From positions 434,001 through 498,000 of the forward strand of contig JAWKMU010000003.1 in assembly GCA_041392065.1 (NCBI GenBank): a stretch of DNA of 64,000 bases. Reading direction: 5' to 3'. This document shows, one piece after another, positions 43,357 through 51,129 of this stretch. The first letter of the stretch is position 1. Every line of letters starts with the position of its first letter. The notes under the pieces were generated by a model that saw only the letters and a program-made list of their open reading frames with translations, was not told the origin of the DNA and searched no databases. Position numbers and translations under genes: made by a program. Origin of the DNA: CAJQLB01 sp041392065. Lineage in GTDB: Bacteria; Bacteroidota; Bacteroidia; Flavobacteriales; Flavobacteriaceae.

Positions 43357-44076
43357 ATGAGACAGATTTACCAAAACATACTCACATCAATTTCTCAAAA
43401 GAAAAAACTATTAGCAGTTTTGATTGATCCTGATAAAATAAAGCTTGATTATGCTTCTAATTTTATTGAAAAGGTAAACAAATCTAAAGTCACTCATATT
43501 TTTGTAGGAGGAAGTACTGTTGATAATAATTTAACTGAAGAATTAGTTGCTGTAATAAAAAAGCACACTGCTTTACCAATAATAATTTTTCCAGGAGATA
43601 CTAATCAAATAACAGAAAAAGCTGATGCTTTGCTTTTTTTGTCGCTTGTTTCTGGTAGAAATCCAGACTATTTAATTGGGAAACATATTGAAGCAGTTTC
43701 AAAGCTAAGTAAAACACAACTTGAAGTCATTCCTACAGGATACATATTGATTGAAAATGGCAAGGAAACTTCAGTGCAGAAAGTGACTGGAACAAGTCCA
43801 ATGTCAAGAAACGATATTGATTCTATTTCGGATACTGCTAAAGCTGCTGAGTTGTTAGGAATGAAGCTTATTTATTTAGAAGCAGGTAGTGGAGCATTAC
43901 ATCCAATTAATTCTGAGATAATTTCATCTGTAAAAAAGGAATTAAATATTCCGTTAATTGTAGGAGGAGGAATTAAAAGTAAAATTCAATTTGATGAAGC
44001 TTATATGTCAGGAGCAGATCTCGTAGTTATTGGCACTGCTTTTGAAGAAGATGAATCGTTTTTTAATGAGCTATGA
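43357..44076 (+). CDS. Geranylgeranylglyceryl phosphate synthase family prenyltransferase
   Basis: Joins a polyprenyl diphosphate to sn-glycerol-1-phosphate. The 239 residues have the TIM-barrel GGGPS/PcrB motifs: LLAVLIDPDKIKLDY (Mg-binding), THIFVGGSTVDNN, LPIIIFPGDTNQI, YLEAGSGALHPI, VGGGIKSKIQFDEA and GADLVVIGTAFEED. The family is archaeal (lipid synthesis) but also present in Flavobacteria, where the prenyl length (C20 versus longer) and the biological use are unclear. Overlaps pnuC by 4 bp (ATGA). Confidence 0.9.
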   Translation: MRQIYQNILTSISQKKKLLAVLIDPDKIKLDYASNFIEKVNKSKVTHIFVGGSTVDNNLTEELVAVIKKHTALPIIIFPGDTNQITEKADALLFLSLVSGRNPDYLIGKHIEAVSKLSKTQLEVIPTGYILIENGKETSVQKVTGTSPMSRNDIDSISDTAKAAELLGMKLIYLEAGSGALHPINSEIISSVKKELNIPLIVGGGIKSKIQFDEAYMSGADLVVIGTAFEEDESFFNEL

Positions 44077-44783
44077 CAGAGATAATAGACTTTTTTATTG
44101 AACCATACAAAACAGCAACTACACTAAATGTTATTTTAGAGTTTATAGCAGCAACCTTTGGTGTTATAAGTGTGATTTTTGCCAAACGTGAAAATATTTT
44201 AGTCTATCCAACAGGAATAATAAGTACTGGAATTTATGTGTATTTATTATCACAATGGAATTTGTATGGAGACTTAATTATTAATATTTATTATACCTTA
44301 ATGAGTATTTTTGGATGGTATATGTGGAGCAAAGTAATTGATGATAAACAGAATCATATTCCAATTTCAAGAACCACTTTTAAAGACAAAATTAAAGCGT
44401 TCGGAATTTTTGCCTTCACGTCTGTTTTTGTCATTATTGTTTATCGTTATTATAATGTTATGCCTAACAATTTAGGCTTTTCAGAAAGTTTTAACTTTGC
44501 TTTTACAAATTTAACATCAGGACATATTGACAATTTTAGAATTGCCACACCATTTCTTGACACCTTTACAACAGGAATATTTTTTGCAGCCATGTGGCTC
44601 ATGGCCTTAAAAAAGATTGAAAACTGGACACTTTGGATTATTGGGAATATTGTATCTATACCACTTTATTTTGCCAAAGGTTACGGTTTTACAGGAATAC
44701 AATATTTAATATTTTTAATACTTGCTATTCAAGCATATAAACAATGGAAGAAAGCCTTAAACAACAACCCTCAAGCTGCATAA
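44073..44783 (+). CDS. pnuC: PnuC-family vitamin transporter
   Basis: Membrane facilitator of 236 residues with about seven helices (for example VILEFIAATFGVISVIFAKR, IIGNIVSIPLYFAKGYGFTG). PnuC carries nicotinamide riboside; the related PnuT (thiamin) and PnuX (riboflavin) have the same fold. The next gene encodes a NadR-like ribosylnicotinamide kinase, which favours nicotinamide riboside as the substrate. The TPP-controlled receptor is close by, so a thiamin role is also possible. It overlaps the kinase gene by 40 bp. Confidence 0.85.
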   Translation: MTEIIDFFIEPYKTATTLNVILEFIAATFGVISVIFAKRENILVYPTGIISTGIYVYLLSQWNLYGDLIINIYYTLMSIFGWYMWSKVIDDKQNHIPISRTTFKDKIKAFGIFAFTSVFVIIVYRYYNVMPNNLGFSESFNFAFTNLTSGHIDNFRIATPFLDTFTTGIFFAAMWLMALKKIENWTLWIIGNIVSIPLYFAKGYGFTGIQYLIFLILAIQAYKQWKKALNNNPQAA

Positions 44784-45313
44784 AGGTGGTTTTATTTGGT
44801 CCAGAATCTACTGGAAAAACAACTTTGTCTATGCAATTAGCAAGGTATTACAACTCAGTATGGGTTCCTGAATATGCGAGAGATTATTTGCAGGATGTTT
44901 GGAACAATGAACGCAGAACATGTGAACCAAAAGATTTACTTCCAATTGCTATTGGACAAATGAAGCTTGAAAACTCACTTGCTCTAAAAACAGATTCAGT
45001 ACTTATTTGTGATACAGATTTATTAGAAACTAAGGTATATTCTGAAGCGTATTATCTAGGAAATTGCGATCCTATTTTAGAAAAATATGCTTTGCAAAAC
45101 ACTTACGATTTATATTTTTTAACTTATATTGATGTGCCTTGGGAAAAGGACGATTTACGCGACAAACCCAATGAACGTGAACGTATGTTTAAGGCTTTTG
45201 AACATACTTTAATTAAGTATAATAGACCTTATATACTGCTTAAAGGAAGCAAAAAAGAACGATTAGAAACAGCAGTAAATCAAATTAACGAACTTATTAA
45301 AAACAAAAAGTGA
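44744..45313 (+). CDS. NadR-like ATP-binding protein (ribosylnicotinamide kinase domain)
   Basis: P-loop protein of 189 residues. Walker A GPESTGKTT is at about 19-27 and the VPEYARDYLQDV segment is typical of the NadR C-terminal kinase, which phosphorylates nicotinamide riboside. ICDTDLLETKVYSEAYYLG supplies the Walker-B region. There is no N-terminal adenylyltransferase domain, so it is the kinase half only. With PnuC it would trap nicotinamide riboside as NMN. The overlap of 40 bp with pnuC and 4 bp with the next gene suggests co-translation. Confidence 0.84.
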   Translation: MEESLKQQPSSCIKVVLFGPESTGKTTLSMQLARYYNSVWVPEYARDYLQDVWNNERRTCEPKDLLPIAIGQMKLENSLALKTDSVLICDTDLLETKVYSEAYYLGNCDPILEKYALQNTYDLYFLTYIDVPWEKDDLRDKPNERERMFKAFEHTLIKYNRPYILLKGSKKERLETAVNQINELIKNKK

Positions 45314-46863
45314 ATTTTACCGAAAAAGATATAAAACAACTATCTAAAAAAGGGTTAACATTAGAGCAAGTACAAACTCAAGTAAGTTTATTTAAAGCTG
45401 GCTTACCATTTGTAAACTTAAAAGATGCAGCCACAATTGGTTCTGGTATTTTACAACTTACCACTTCTGAAAAAGAAGAATATATTAAGTTTTTTCAAGA
45501 CAAGCGAAATGACATATCTATCATAAAATTTGTTCCAGCATCAGGTGCTGCAACGAGAATGTTTAAGTTTTTATTTCAGTTTTTGGCTGAATATAATCCT
45601 GAAAAAGAAAGCATTAATGCTTATATTAATAAAAATAGAGTAAAAGACTTATCTGTGTTTTTAATTGGCTTAGAAAAACTGCCTTTTTTTGAGCAAGTTA
45701 TACATAAAGTGCATGAAAATATATCCAACTTTAATAATTTAAAATATGATATTCAGCGTTTAGAGTTTATAAAAACCATGCTTGATGAGACTCAGCTTAA
45801 CTTTGCTTTTTATCCTAAAGGACTCTTGCCTTTCCACAGATATAAAAACAATGTATCAACAGCGTTTGAAGAGCATTTATTTGAGGCAGCAATCTATGCA
45901 TCATCTGGCAATGTTGCTAATATTCATTTTACCATTTCAGAAAAACATAAGCATCGTTTTGATGAAGAATTCAAATATATTGAAGAAGACGTAGAGGAAA
46001 GAACCAACACAAAATTCAACATTACATTCTCCTATCAAAAAGAATCTACTGATACCATTGCAGTAAATCATTTTAACGAACCATTTAGAGATGAAAACAA
46101 CCAATTAGTATTTAGACCTTCAGGACATGGAGCTTTAATTGAAAATTTAAACGAACTCAATGCTGATATCATTTTTATAAAAAACATTGATAATGTTGTA
46201 GTAAAAAAGTATAAAAATGAAGTTGCCGATTATAAAATGATGCTTGCTGGAATTTTACTTGAAGTACAAGATAAAGCATTTTATTACTTGAAGAAATTGG
46301 ACAAAAATCAATTATCTGAATCAGAACTTATTGAAATTGCCAATTTTGTGTCCAACAAACTTAATGTGTCAATTAGTAATGAATTTGAAAAGTATTCACT
46401 CAAGTATCAAATAAAATATCTCAAAGACAAGTTAAACAGACCTATTAGAGTTTGTGGCATGGTAAAAAATGAAGGCGAACCTGGAGGTGGACCATTTTGG
46501 GTTAAAGATGAAAGTGGCAATATATCGCTTCAAATTGTTGAGTCTGCACAAGTTGATAAAGACAATAGGCTCCAAAAAGAAATTATGAAAAACGCGACCC
46601 ATTTTAATCCTGTAGATTTGGTTTGTGGTACTAAAAACTTTTTAGGAGAATCTTTTGACTTGACAAAGTTTGTAGATCATAAAACCGCATTTATTTCTGA
46701 AAAAACAAAATCTGGAAAACACTTAAAAGCACTTGAGCTACCTGGATTATGGAATGGAGCCATGGCAAACTGGAATACCATTTTTGTTGAGGTTCCATTA
46801 TTAACCTTTAATCCTGTAAAAACAGTTAATGACTTACTAAAACCCGCACATCAACTCACATAA
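45310..46863 (+). CDS. DUF4301 protein, nucleotidyltransferase-like (inferred)
   Basis: A 517-residue protein starting at GTG (45310), matching the DUF4301 family by overall appearance. Motifs resemble sugar nucleotidyltransferases (UGPase group): a putative nucleotide loop FVPASGAATRMFKF (~74-87), PKGLLPFHRY with a conserved Lys, FRPSGHGALIENL (~268-280) and IFIKNIDNVV (~288-297). The C-terminal half has conserved VCGMVKNEGEPGGGPFWV and GLWNGAMANWNTIFVEVPLL. Cytoplasmic, no signal. This assignment is inference from motif resemblance. It overlaps the kinase gene by 4 bp and is 1 nt from the ArfB-like gene. Confidence 0.75.
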   Translation: MNFTEKDIKQLSKKGLTLEQVQTQVSLFKAGLPFVNLKDAATIGSGILQLTTSEKEEYIKFFQDKRNDISIIKFVPASGAATRMFKFLFQFLAEYNPEKESINAYINKNRVKDLSVFLIGLEKLPFFEQVIHKVHENISNFNNLKYDIQRLEFIKTMLDETQLNFAFYPKGLLPFHRYKNNVSTAFEEHLFEAAIYASSGNVANIHFTISEKHKHRFDEEFKYIEEDVEERTNTKFNITFSYQKESTDTIAVNHFNEPFRDENNQLVFRPSGHGALIENLNELNADIIFIKNIDNVVVKKYKNEVADYKMMLAGILLEVQDKAFYYLKKLDKNQLSESELIEIANFVSNKLNVSISNEFEKYSLKYQIKYLKDKLNRPIRVCGMVKNEGEPGGGPFWVKDESGNISLQIVESAQVDKDNRLQKEIMKNATHFNPVDLVCGTKNFLGESFDLTKFVDHKTAFISEKTKSGKHLKALELPGLWNGAMANWNTIFVEVPLLTFNPVKTVNDLLKPAHQLT

Positions 46864-46864
46864 T

Positions 46865-47269
46865 TTGGATGCAGAACTGCTCATATCAGAAGTCACTTTA
46901 AAAGCCATAAGAAGTTCTGGCAGTGGAGGCCAAAACGTCAATAAAGTATCTACAAAAATTGAACTTCAGTTTGATGTAAATAACTCAAATGGGTTGGATG
47001 AGATTGAAAAAACACTATTGTTAGAAAACTTAAACTCAAGGTTAACAAAAACCAATATTTTAATTCTTCAATGTGACGAATCAAGAAGTCAACTTAAAAA
47101 CAAACAAATAGTAAAAGAACGATTTTTAGAGCTTATCAAAGAAGCATTAATTGTTCAAAAGGAACGAATTCCTACCAAAACTCCAAAAGCAGTAAAACAA
47201 AAGCGGCTAAAGAGCAAAAAGCAAAATGCGGAAAAGAAAGCCAATAGAAAACCACCTGAATTGTATTGA
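46865..47269 (+). CDS. arfB: Peptidyl-tRNA hydrolase ArfB (YaeJ) type
   Basis: Release-factor-like hydrolase of 134 residues with GGQ motif SSGSGGQNVNKVSTKIEL and a basic C-terminal tail (VKQKRLKSKKQNAEKKANRK) that in ArfB enters the empty mRNA channel to rescue stalled ribosomes. The start is TTG at 46865, which leaves the normal N-terminus (MDAELLISEVTLKAIRSSGS); no ATG is available. Last gene of the operon, 1 nt after DUF4301. Confidence 0.88.
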   Translation: MDAELLISEVTLKAIRSSGSGGQNVNKVSTKIELQFDVNNSNGLDEIEKTLLLENLNSRLTKTNILILQCDESRSQLKNKQIVKERFLELIKEALIVQKERIPTKTPKAVKQKRLKSKKQNAEKKANRKPPELY

Positions 47270-47369
47270 AATGTAGAATATTAGTTAATATCGTAATATT
47301 GCAATATTACGATATTTAATTTTAAGATAAATTAGTCATCATTCGTATTCAGAAATCAAAAATCTAATA

Positions 47370-47377
47370 TATCTTTG
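47370..47377 (+). promoter_or_regulatory. -7 element of the TPP riboswitch transcript
   Basis: TATCTTTG matches TAnnTTTG. Start of transcription near 47383 lies just before the aptamer core at 47393. Confidence 0.55.
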
Positions 47378-47388
47378 TATCGTTCTCA

Positions 47389-47545
47389 AAAAGGGGTGCT
47401 TCACAGATTGACGATTCCCGATTGATGATTTGCGATTTAAGAATTAATAGTTCAAAAAATCTACAATCAAAAATCTATAATCAAAAATCCAAAAGGCTGA
47501 GATCATACCCATTGAACCTAGAACAGGTAATGCTGTTTAGGAAGG
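47389..47545 (+). ncRNA. TPP (thiamin pyrophosphate) riboswitch
   Basis: The THI-box core is clear: GGGGTGC (47393-47399), CTGAGA (47497-47502), ATACCC (47505-47510, pairs with GGGGT to form P2), GAACCT (47514-47519), AATGC (47529-47533) and GGAAGG (47540-47545). The P3 arm between the first two blocks is about 97 nt, much longer than the usual ~15-20, and is built from AT-rich partly complementary repeats (GATTG...GATT with AATC...AATC). A hairpin GGCGA/TCGCC follows. It lies 144 nt before the TonB receptor gene. Confidence 0.88.
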
Positions 47546-47580
47546 CGATAATCGCCATTTAGATAATATTTTTATAAGTT

Positions 47581-47604
47581 GTCACCTTGAGCGCAGTCGA
47601 AAGG
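47581..47604. repeat. Dispersed hairpin repeat, TGAGC-N3-TCGAA family, copy 3
   Basis: GTCACCTTGAGCGCAGTCGAAAGG (given by position; core TGAGCGCAGTCGAA) pairs CCTT with AAGG and is followed by GTTTTTT (47605-47611). It lies between the TPP aptamer and the receptor start, so it could act as a riboswitch-controlled terminator. Confidence 0.55.
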
Positions 47605-47688
47605 GTTTTTTAAAAATATTTATCAAAATAAATCAATAAAAATTAAAGAATAATCACCTCTTTTTATTCGATTATAGTTTTAATCGTA

Positions 47689-50085
47689 ATGAAAAATTTA
47701 TTCGTTTTTTTAGCAATACTCGCTTTATCAGTTAGCACTACTGCACAAGAAAAATTCAAAGTATCTGGAGTATTCACAACTGAAAAAGGTGAACCTTTAC
47801 CTGGAGTTAATGTAGTTGTAAAAAATACTTCTATAGGAACACAGACAGATTTTGATGGTAAATATATTTTAGAATTAGTTGAAGGTGAATATACATTGGT
47901 TTATAGCTTTTTGTCGCCACAAGTAATTGAAAGGTCTTTTTATTTAAGTAGAGATTTGATACTGGATGTTCAGATTGGAAAAGAGCCAGAACTTCTAGAC
48001 GAAGTCTTAGTAAAAGCAGTTCGTGTTAATGCAACTTCACCAATCACACACTCTAATGTTACTAAGGAACAATTGGAAAAGCGTAATCTTGGCCAAGATT
48101 TACCTATTCTTTTAAATTACTTGCCTTCAGTAGTAACAACAACTGATGCTGGAGCTGGAGTTGGTTATACAGGAATTAGAGTTAGAGGAGTCAGTCCGCA
48201 ATCAACCAATATCACAATTAATGGAATTCCTTATAACGATGCAGAATCATTAGGAACATTTTGGGTTAATTTAGGCGATTTTTCATCATCTGTTGAAAGT
48301 CTTCAGTTACAACGTGGTGTTGGCACATCAACAAATGGCTCTGGTGCTTTTGGTGCAAGTATCAATATATTAACTGATGCCATTTCGGAAAAAGCCAATG
48401 CTGAAATTTCTAACTCTTTTGGAAGCTATAATACGAGAAAACATAATGTAAAATTTAGCACTGGACGACTTAATAATTACTTTGAATTTGCTGGACGCTT
48501 ATCTCAGATACAATCAGATGGTTATATAGACAGAGCTTCTTCAAACTTAAAATCCTATTTTCTGCAAGGAAGTTATGTTGATGATAACACGCTTGTAAAA
48601 GCCATTACTTTTAGTGGTCATGAAATTACTTATCAATCTTGGAATGGGTTAGAAGATTTAGATTTACTAGAAAATGACAGAACCTATAACACTGCTGGTA
48701 TGTACACTGATGAAAATGGAGATATTCAGTTTTATGATAACGAAATTGATAACTACAAACAGAACCATTACCAATTGCATTGGAATGAACGTTTCAATAA
48801 CAACTGGTCTACAAATCTAGCATTGAATTTCACACATGGAGAAGGTTATTTTGAACAGTATAAAGAAGATGAAGACTTTGCAGATTATAACCTACAAGAA
48901 ATCACTATTGGAGGAGAAATCATTAATACAACAGACTTAATAAGACGTCGATGGCTTGACAATGATTTTTATGTTATTAATGCTAATGCTAATTATAAGG
49001 ATAATGTTTTTAACACCACATTTGGAGGCTCTTATAGCACCTATTCTGGAGATCATTTTGGCGAAATCATCTGGGCGCAATATGCAAGCGTTAGTGAAAT
49101 AAGAGATCGATATTATGATGGAAATGGTAAAAAAACAGACCTTAGTTTTTTTGCAAAAGGAACCTATCGAGTAAATGATAATATTAGCCTTTTTGCCGAT
49201 TTGCAAACTAGACATGTCAATTATAAAACTTCTGGAACAAATTCAGATGTGATTGAATTTTTAGTGGACAAGAACTTTAATTTTTTCAACCCTAAAGCTG
49301 GAATAACCTATAGGTTAAATAACAAAAACAGCTTGTATTTTTCTTATGCAAGAGCAAACAGAGAACCTAATAGAGATGATTTTGAAAACAATGCCAATAT
49401 AAAACCTGAACAGTTAAATGACTTTGAGTTAGGATGGAGACATAATTCAGATACATTCAGAATAAACACAAATCTTTATTACATGCTGTACAACGAGCAG
49501 TTGGTTTTAACAGGAGCTTTAGACGATGTTGGGAGTCCTTTGCGTGACAATAGTGGAGATAGTTACAGATTAGGTTTAGAGGTTGATGCTGCCATTCAAA
49601 TTTCTAAGCAGTTTGTTATTCAGCCTAACTTTACAATTAGCTCAAATAAAAATAAAGAAACTTTTTTTCAAAGAGATGGAGTTCTAGAAAAACTCGGAAA
49701 AACCAACATTTCTTTTTCACCAGAATTTATTGCAGCCAACGCTTTAGTGTTTCAACCAAAACAAAACATTCAATTGTCATTGTTAAGCAAATATGTTGGA
49801 GAACAATTTATGGGAAATACAGATTCTGAAGCTTCAAAATTGGATAGTTATTTTGTAAACGATTTTAATATAACCTATCAATTAAAAATAAATTCAATAT
49901 TTAAAGAGATTGCGTTTTCAGGTTTAATAAATAACATTTTTGGAGAAAAGTACATCTCAAACGGCTATTATTATACTTATGATGATACATGGTCTAATCC
50001 AGGAGAAACAACAACTATTGAAGGTGCTGGTTTTTATCCACAAGCAACAACCAATTTTTTAATTGGTGCTACGTTTAAGTTTTAA
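47689..50085 (+). CDS. TonB-dependent receptor, predicted thiamin/precursor importer
   Basis: Outer-membrane receptor of 798 residues. Signal peptide (~1-20, VSTTAQ), an N-terminal carboxypeptidase-regulatory-like domain (~22-105: VSGVFTTEKGEPLPGVNVVV), a plug (~110-225: LPSVVTTTDAGAGVGYTGIR, NITINGIPYNDAESLGTFWV, LQLQRGVGTSTNGSGAFGAS) and a 22-strand barrel ending FLIGATFKF. The upstream TPP riboswitch points to thiamin or its precursor as cargo. The TPP switch would repress it when thiamin is plentiful. No SusD partner is present. Confidence 0.92.
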   Translation: MKNLFVFLAILALSVSTTAQEKFKVSGVFTTEKGEPLPGVNVVVKNTSIGTQTDFDGKYILELVEGEYTLVYSFLSPQVIERSFYLSRDLILDVQIGKEPELLDEVLVKAVRVNATSPITHSNVTKEQLEKRNLGQDLPILLNYLPSVVTTTDAGAGVGYTGIRVRGVSPQSTNITINGIPYNDAESLGTFWVNLGDFSSSVESLQLQRGVGTSTNGSGAFGASINILTDAISEKANAEISNSFGSYNTRKHNVKFSTGRLNNYFEFAGRLSQIQSDGYIDRASSNLKSYFLQGSYVDDNTLVKAITFSGHEITYQSWNGLEDLDLLENDRTYNTAGMYTDENGDIQFYDNEIDNYKQNHYQLHWNERFNNNWSTNLALNFTHGEGYFEQYKEDEDFADYNLQEITIGGEIINTTDLIRRRWLDNDFYVINANANYKDNVFNTTFGGSYSTYSGDHFGEIIWAQYASVSEIRDRYYDGNGKKTDLSFFAKGTYRVNDNISLFADLQTRHVNYKTSGTNSDVIEFLVDKNFNFFNPKAGITYRLNNKNSLYFSYARANREPNRDDFENNANIKPEQLNDFELGWRHNSDTFRINTNLYYMLYNEQLVLTGALDDVGSPLRDNSGDSYRLGLEVDAAIQISKQFVIQPNFTISSNKNKETFFQRDGVLEKLGKTNISFSPEFIAANALVFQPKQNIQLSLLSKYVGEQFMGNTDSEASKLDSYFVNDFNITYQLKINSIFKEIAFSGLINNIFGEKYISNGYYYTYDDTWSNPGETTTIEGAGFYPQATTNFLIGATFKF

Positions 50086-50516
50086 TTAGAGATAAATAAA
50101 ATATCACCATTAAGCTCAGCACGATAGGCTTTTAAACCACAGCGCAAATCAGGGTTTTCGAGTGGTTGACCTGTAAATAAACTGTATTTATTGGCATCAG
50201 TACAACCGCAAATACCTTCTAAACCAGAAATAGTAAGAATAGAACAACTGCTTGGAATATGGTTTGGATCAGCAGCATCAAAAGCTACGAAACCAGTTCC
50301 TGTGTTGGTTACAATTAGTCCTCCATTACCTTCACCTGAAACATAAATAGGATTGCTTATAAAGTTTAAATCACTATACTCAGGGAAGTTTAAATTTAAG
50401 CCTCTGCTAACACCTACATTCAATAAAAAATTACAGTTGCTATTATTGTCATCATTTCTACTACAACTTGCCAAAGAGAGAATTATTAAAGAAAAAAAAG
50501 CAATTTTTTTCATCAT
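50082..50516 (-). CDS. Rieske-like lipoprotein lacking the canonical cluster ligands
   Basis: A 144-residue lipoprotein (lipobox LSLASCSRND). The C-terminal half follows the Rieske layout: a first box at SSCSILTISG, a second box ICGCTDANKYSLFTGQPL and a final LKAYRAELNGDILFI, resembling CTHLG...CPCHGSxFxxxTG...LxxYxV. The usual His residues (CxH and CxxH) are not present, so a [2Fe-2S] Rieske cluster is unlikely. Function unknown; perhaps a structural or metal-free relative. Convergent with the TonB receptor (4-bp overlap), divergent from greA. Confidence 0.65.
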   Translation of the reverse strand: MMKKIAFFSLIILSLASCSRNDDNNSNCNFLLNVGVSRGLNLNFPEYSDLNFISNPIYVSGEGNGGLIVTNTGTGFVAFDAADPNHIPSSCSILTISGLEGICGCTDANKYSLFTGQPLENPDLRCGLKAYRAELNGDILFISN

Positions 50517-50549
50517 AGATTTTTGTTTTCAATTTACAATAATACACAC

Positions 50550-50575
50550 TTGAAACTAATAATTTTGTATATTTG
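50550..50575 (+). promoter_or_regulatory. Promoter region of greA
   Basis: TATATTTG (50568-50575) and an overlapping TAATTTTG (50560-50567) match TAnnTTTG; TTG at 50550-50552 is a weak -33. Start of transcription is expected near 50580, a few nt before the leader terminator. Confidence 0.55.
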
Positions 50576-50582
50576 TCATACA

Positions 50583-50607
50583 ATCTCGTGAAAACGAGAT
50601 TTTTTTT
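50583..50607 (+). terminator. Leader terminator of greA
   Basis: ATCTCGT (50583-50589), loop GAAA, ACGAGAT (50594-50600), then seven T. It is a textbook intrinsic terminator placed between the predicted promoter and greA, so an initiated transcript would often end after about 27 nt. Compare the leader terminator that gives GraL RNAs upstream of E. coli greA. Confidence 0.8.
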
Positions 50608-50628
50608 ATGCTGAACTTGCTTCAGCAT
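50608..50628 (+). repeat. Repeat-type hairpin in the greA leader
   Basis: ATGCTGAA (50608-50615) with TTCAGCAT (50621-50628), loop CTTGC. The form TGCTGAACTTG...TTCAGCA is a common dispersed palindrome of flavobacterial genomes (from general knowledge). It ends 24 nt before the greA ATG. Confidence 0.6.
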
Positions 50629-50652
50629 CTTTTATTATTAAACGATGAAGTT

Positions 50653-51129
50653 ATGAGTAACGTATCTTATTACACTGCCGAAGGATTAAAAAAATTACGA
50701 GACGAGTTAAAACAACTCAAAGATATAGAGCGTCCAAAGGCTTCTCAGGCTATTGCTGATGCGAGAGATAAAGGTGATTTGAGTGAAAATGCGGAATATG
50801 ATGCAGCAAAAGAAGCTCAAGGCATGCTGGAAATGAAAATTTCTAAGCTTGAAGAAGTTTTAGCTGGAGCCAGACTCATTGATGAGTCACAATTAGACAC
50901 ATCAAAAGTTTTGGTCTTGTCTAAAGTGAAAATAAAAAACCAGACCAATGGCATGGAAATGACTTATACTCTAGTAGCTGATGGCGAAGCAGACTTGGCT
51001 TCTGGGAAAATTTCTGTAAACTCTCCTATTGGAAAAGGCTTACTAGGAAAATCTGTTGGTGAAGTTGCTGAAATACAAGTGCCAAATGGTGTGATGAAAT
51101 TTGATGTTTTAGAAATAACCAGAGCATAA
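50653..51129 (+). CDS. greA: Transcription elongation factor GreA
   Basis: Helps stalled RNA polymerase by stimulating cleavage of backtracked RNA. The ATG at 50653 gives 158 residues (MSNVSYYTAEGLKKLRDELK), the standard length; an in-frame ATG at 50608 lies in a hairpin and is rejected. The tip of the N-terminal coiled coil has GDLSENAEYDAAKEAQ with the catalytic acidic residues, and the C-terminal FKBP-like domain follows. Stop and next start overlap (TAATG) with the HIT gene. Its leader holds an intrinsic terminator and a repeat hairpin. Confidence 0.95.
   Translation: MSNVSYYTAEGLKKLRDELKQLKDIERPKASQAIADARDKGDLSENAEYDAAKEAQGMLEMKISKLEEVLAGARLIDESQLDTSKVLVLSKVKIKNQTNGMEMTYTLVADGEADLASGKISVNSPIGKGLLGKSVGEVAEIQVPNGVMKFDVLEITRA

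Noticed and set aside
50608..50652. An N-terminally extended greA from the in-frame ATG at 50608 (15 more residues)
   Set aside because: The ATG lies in a repeat hairpin directly after a terminator, the extra residues (MLNLLQHLLLLNDEV) are not GreA-like, and the ATG at 50653 gives the standard 158 residues.
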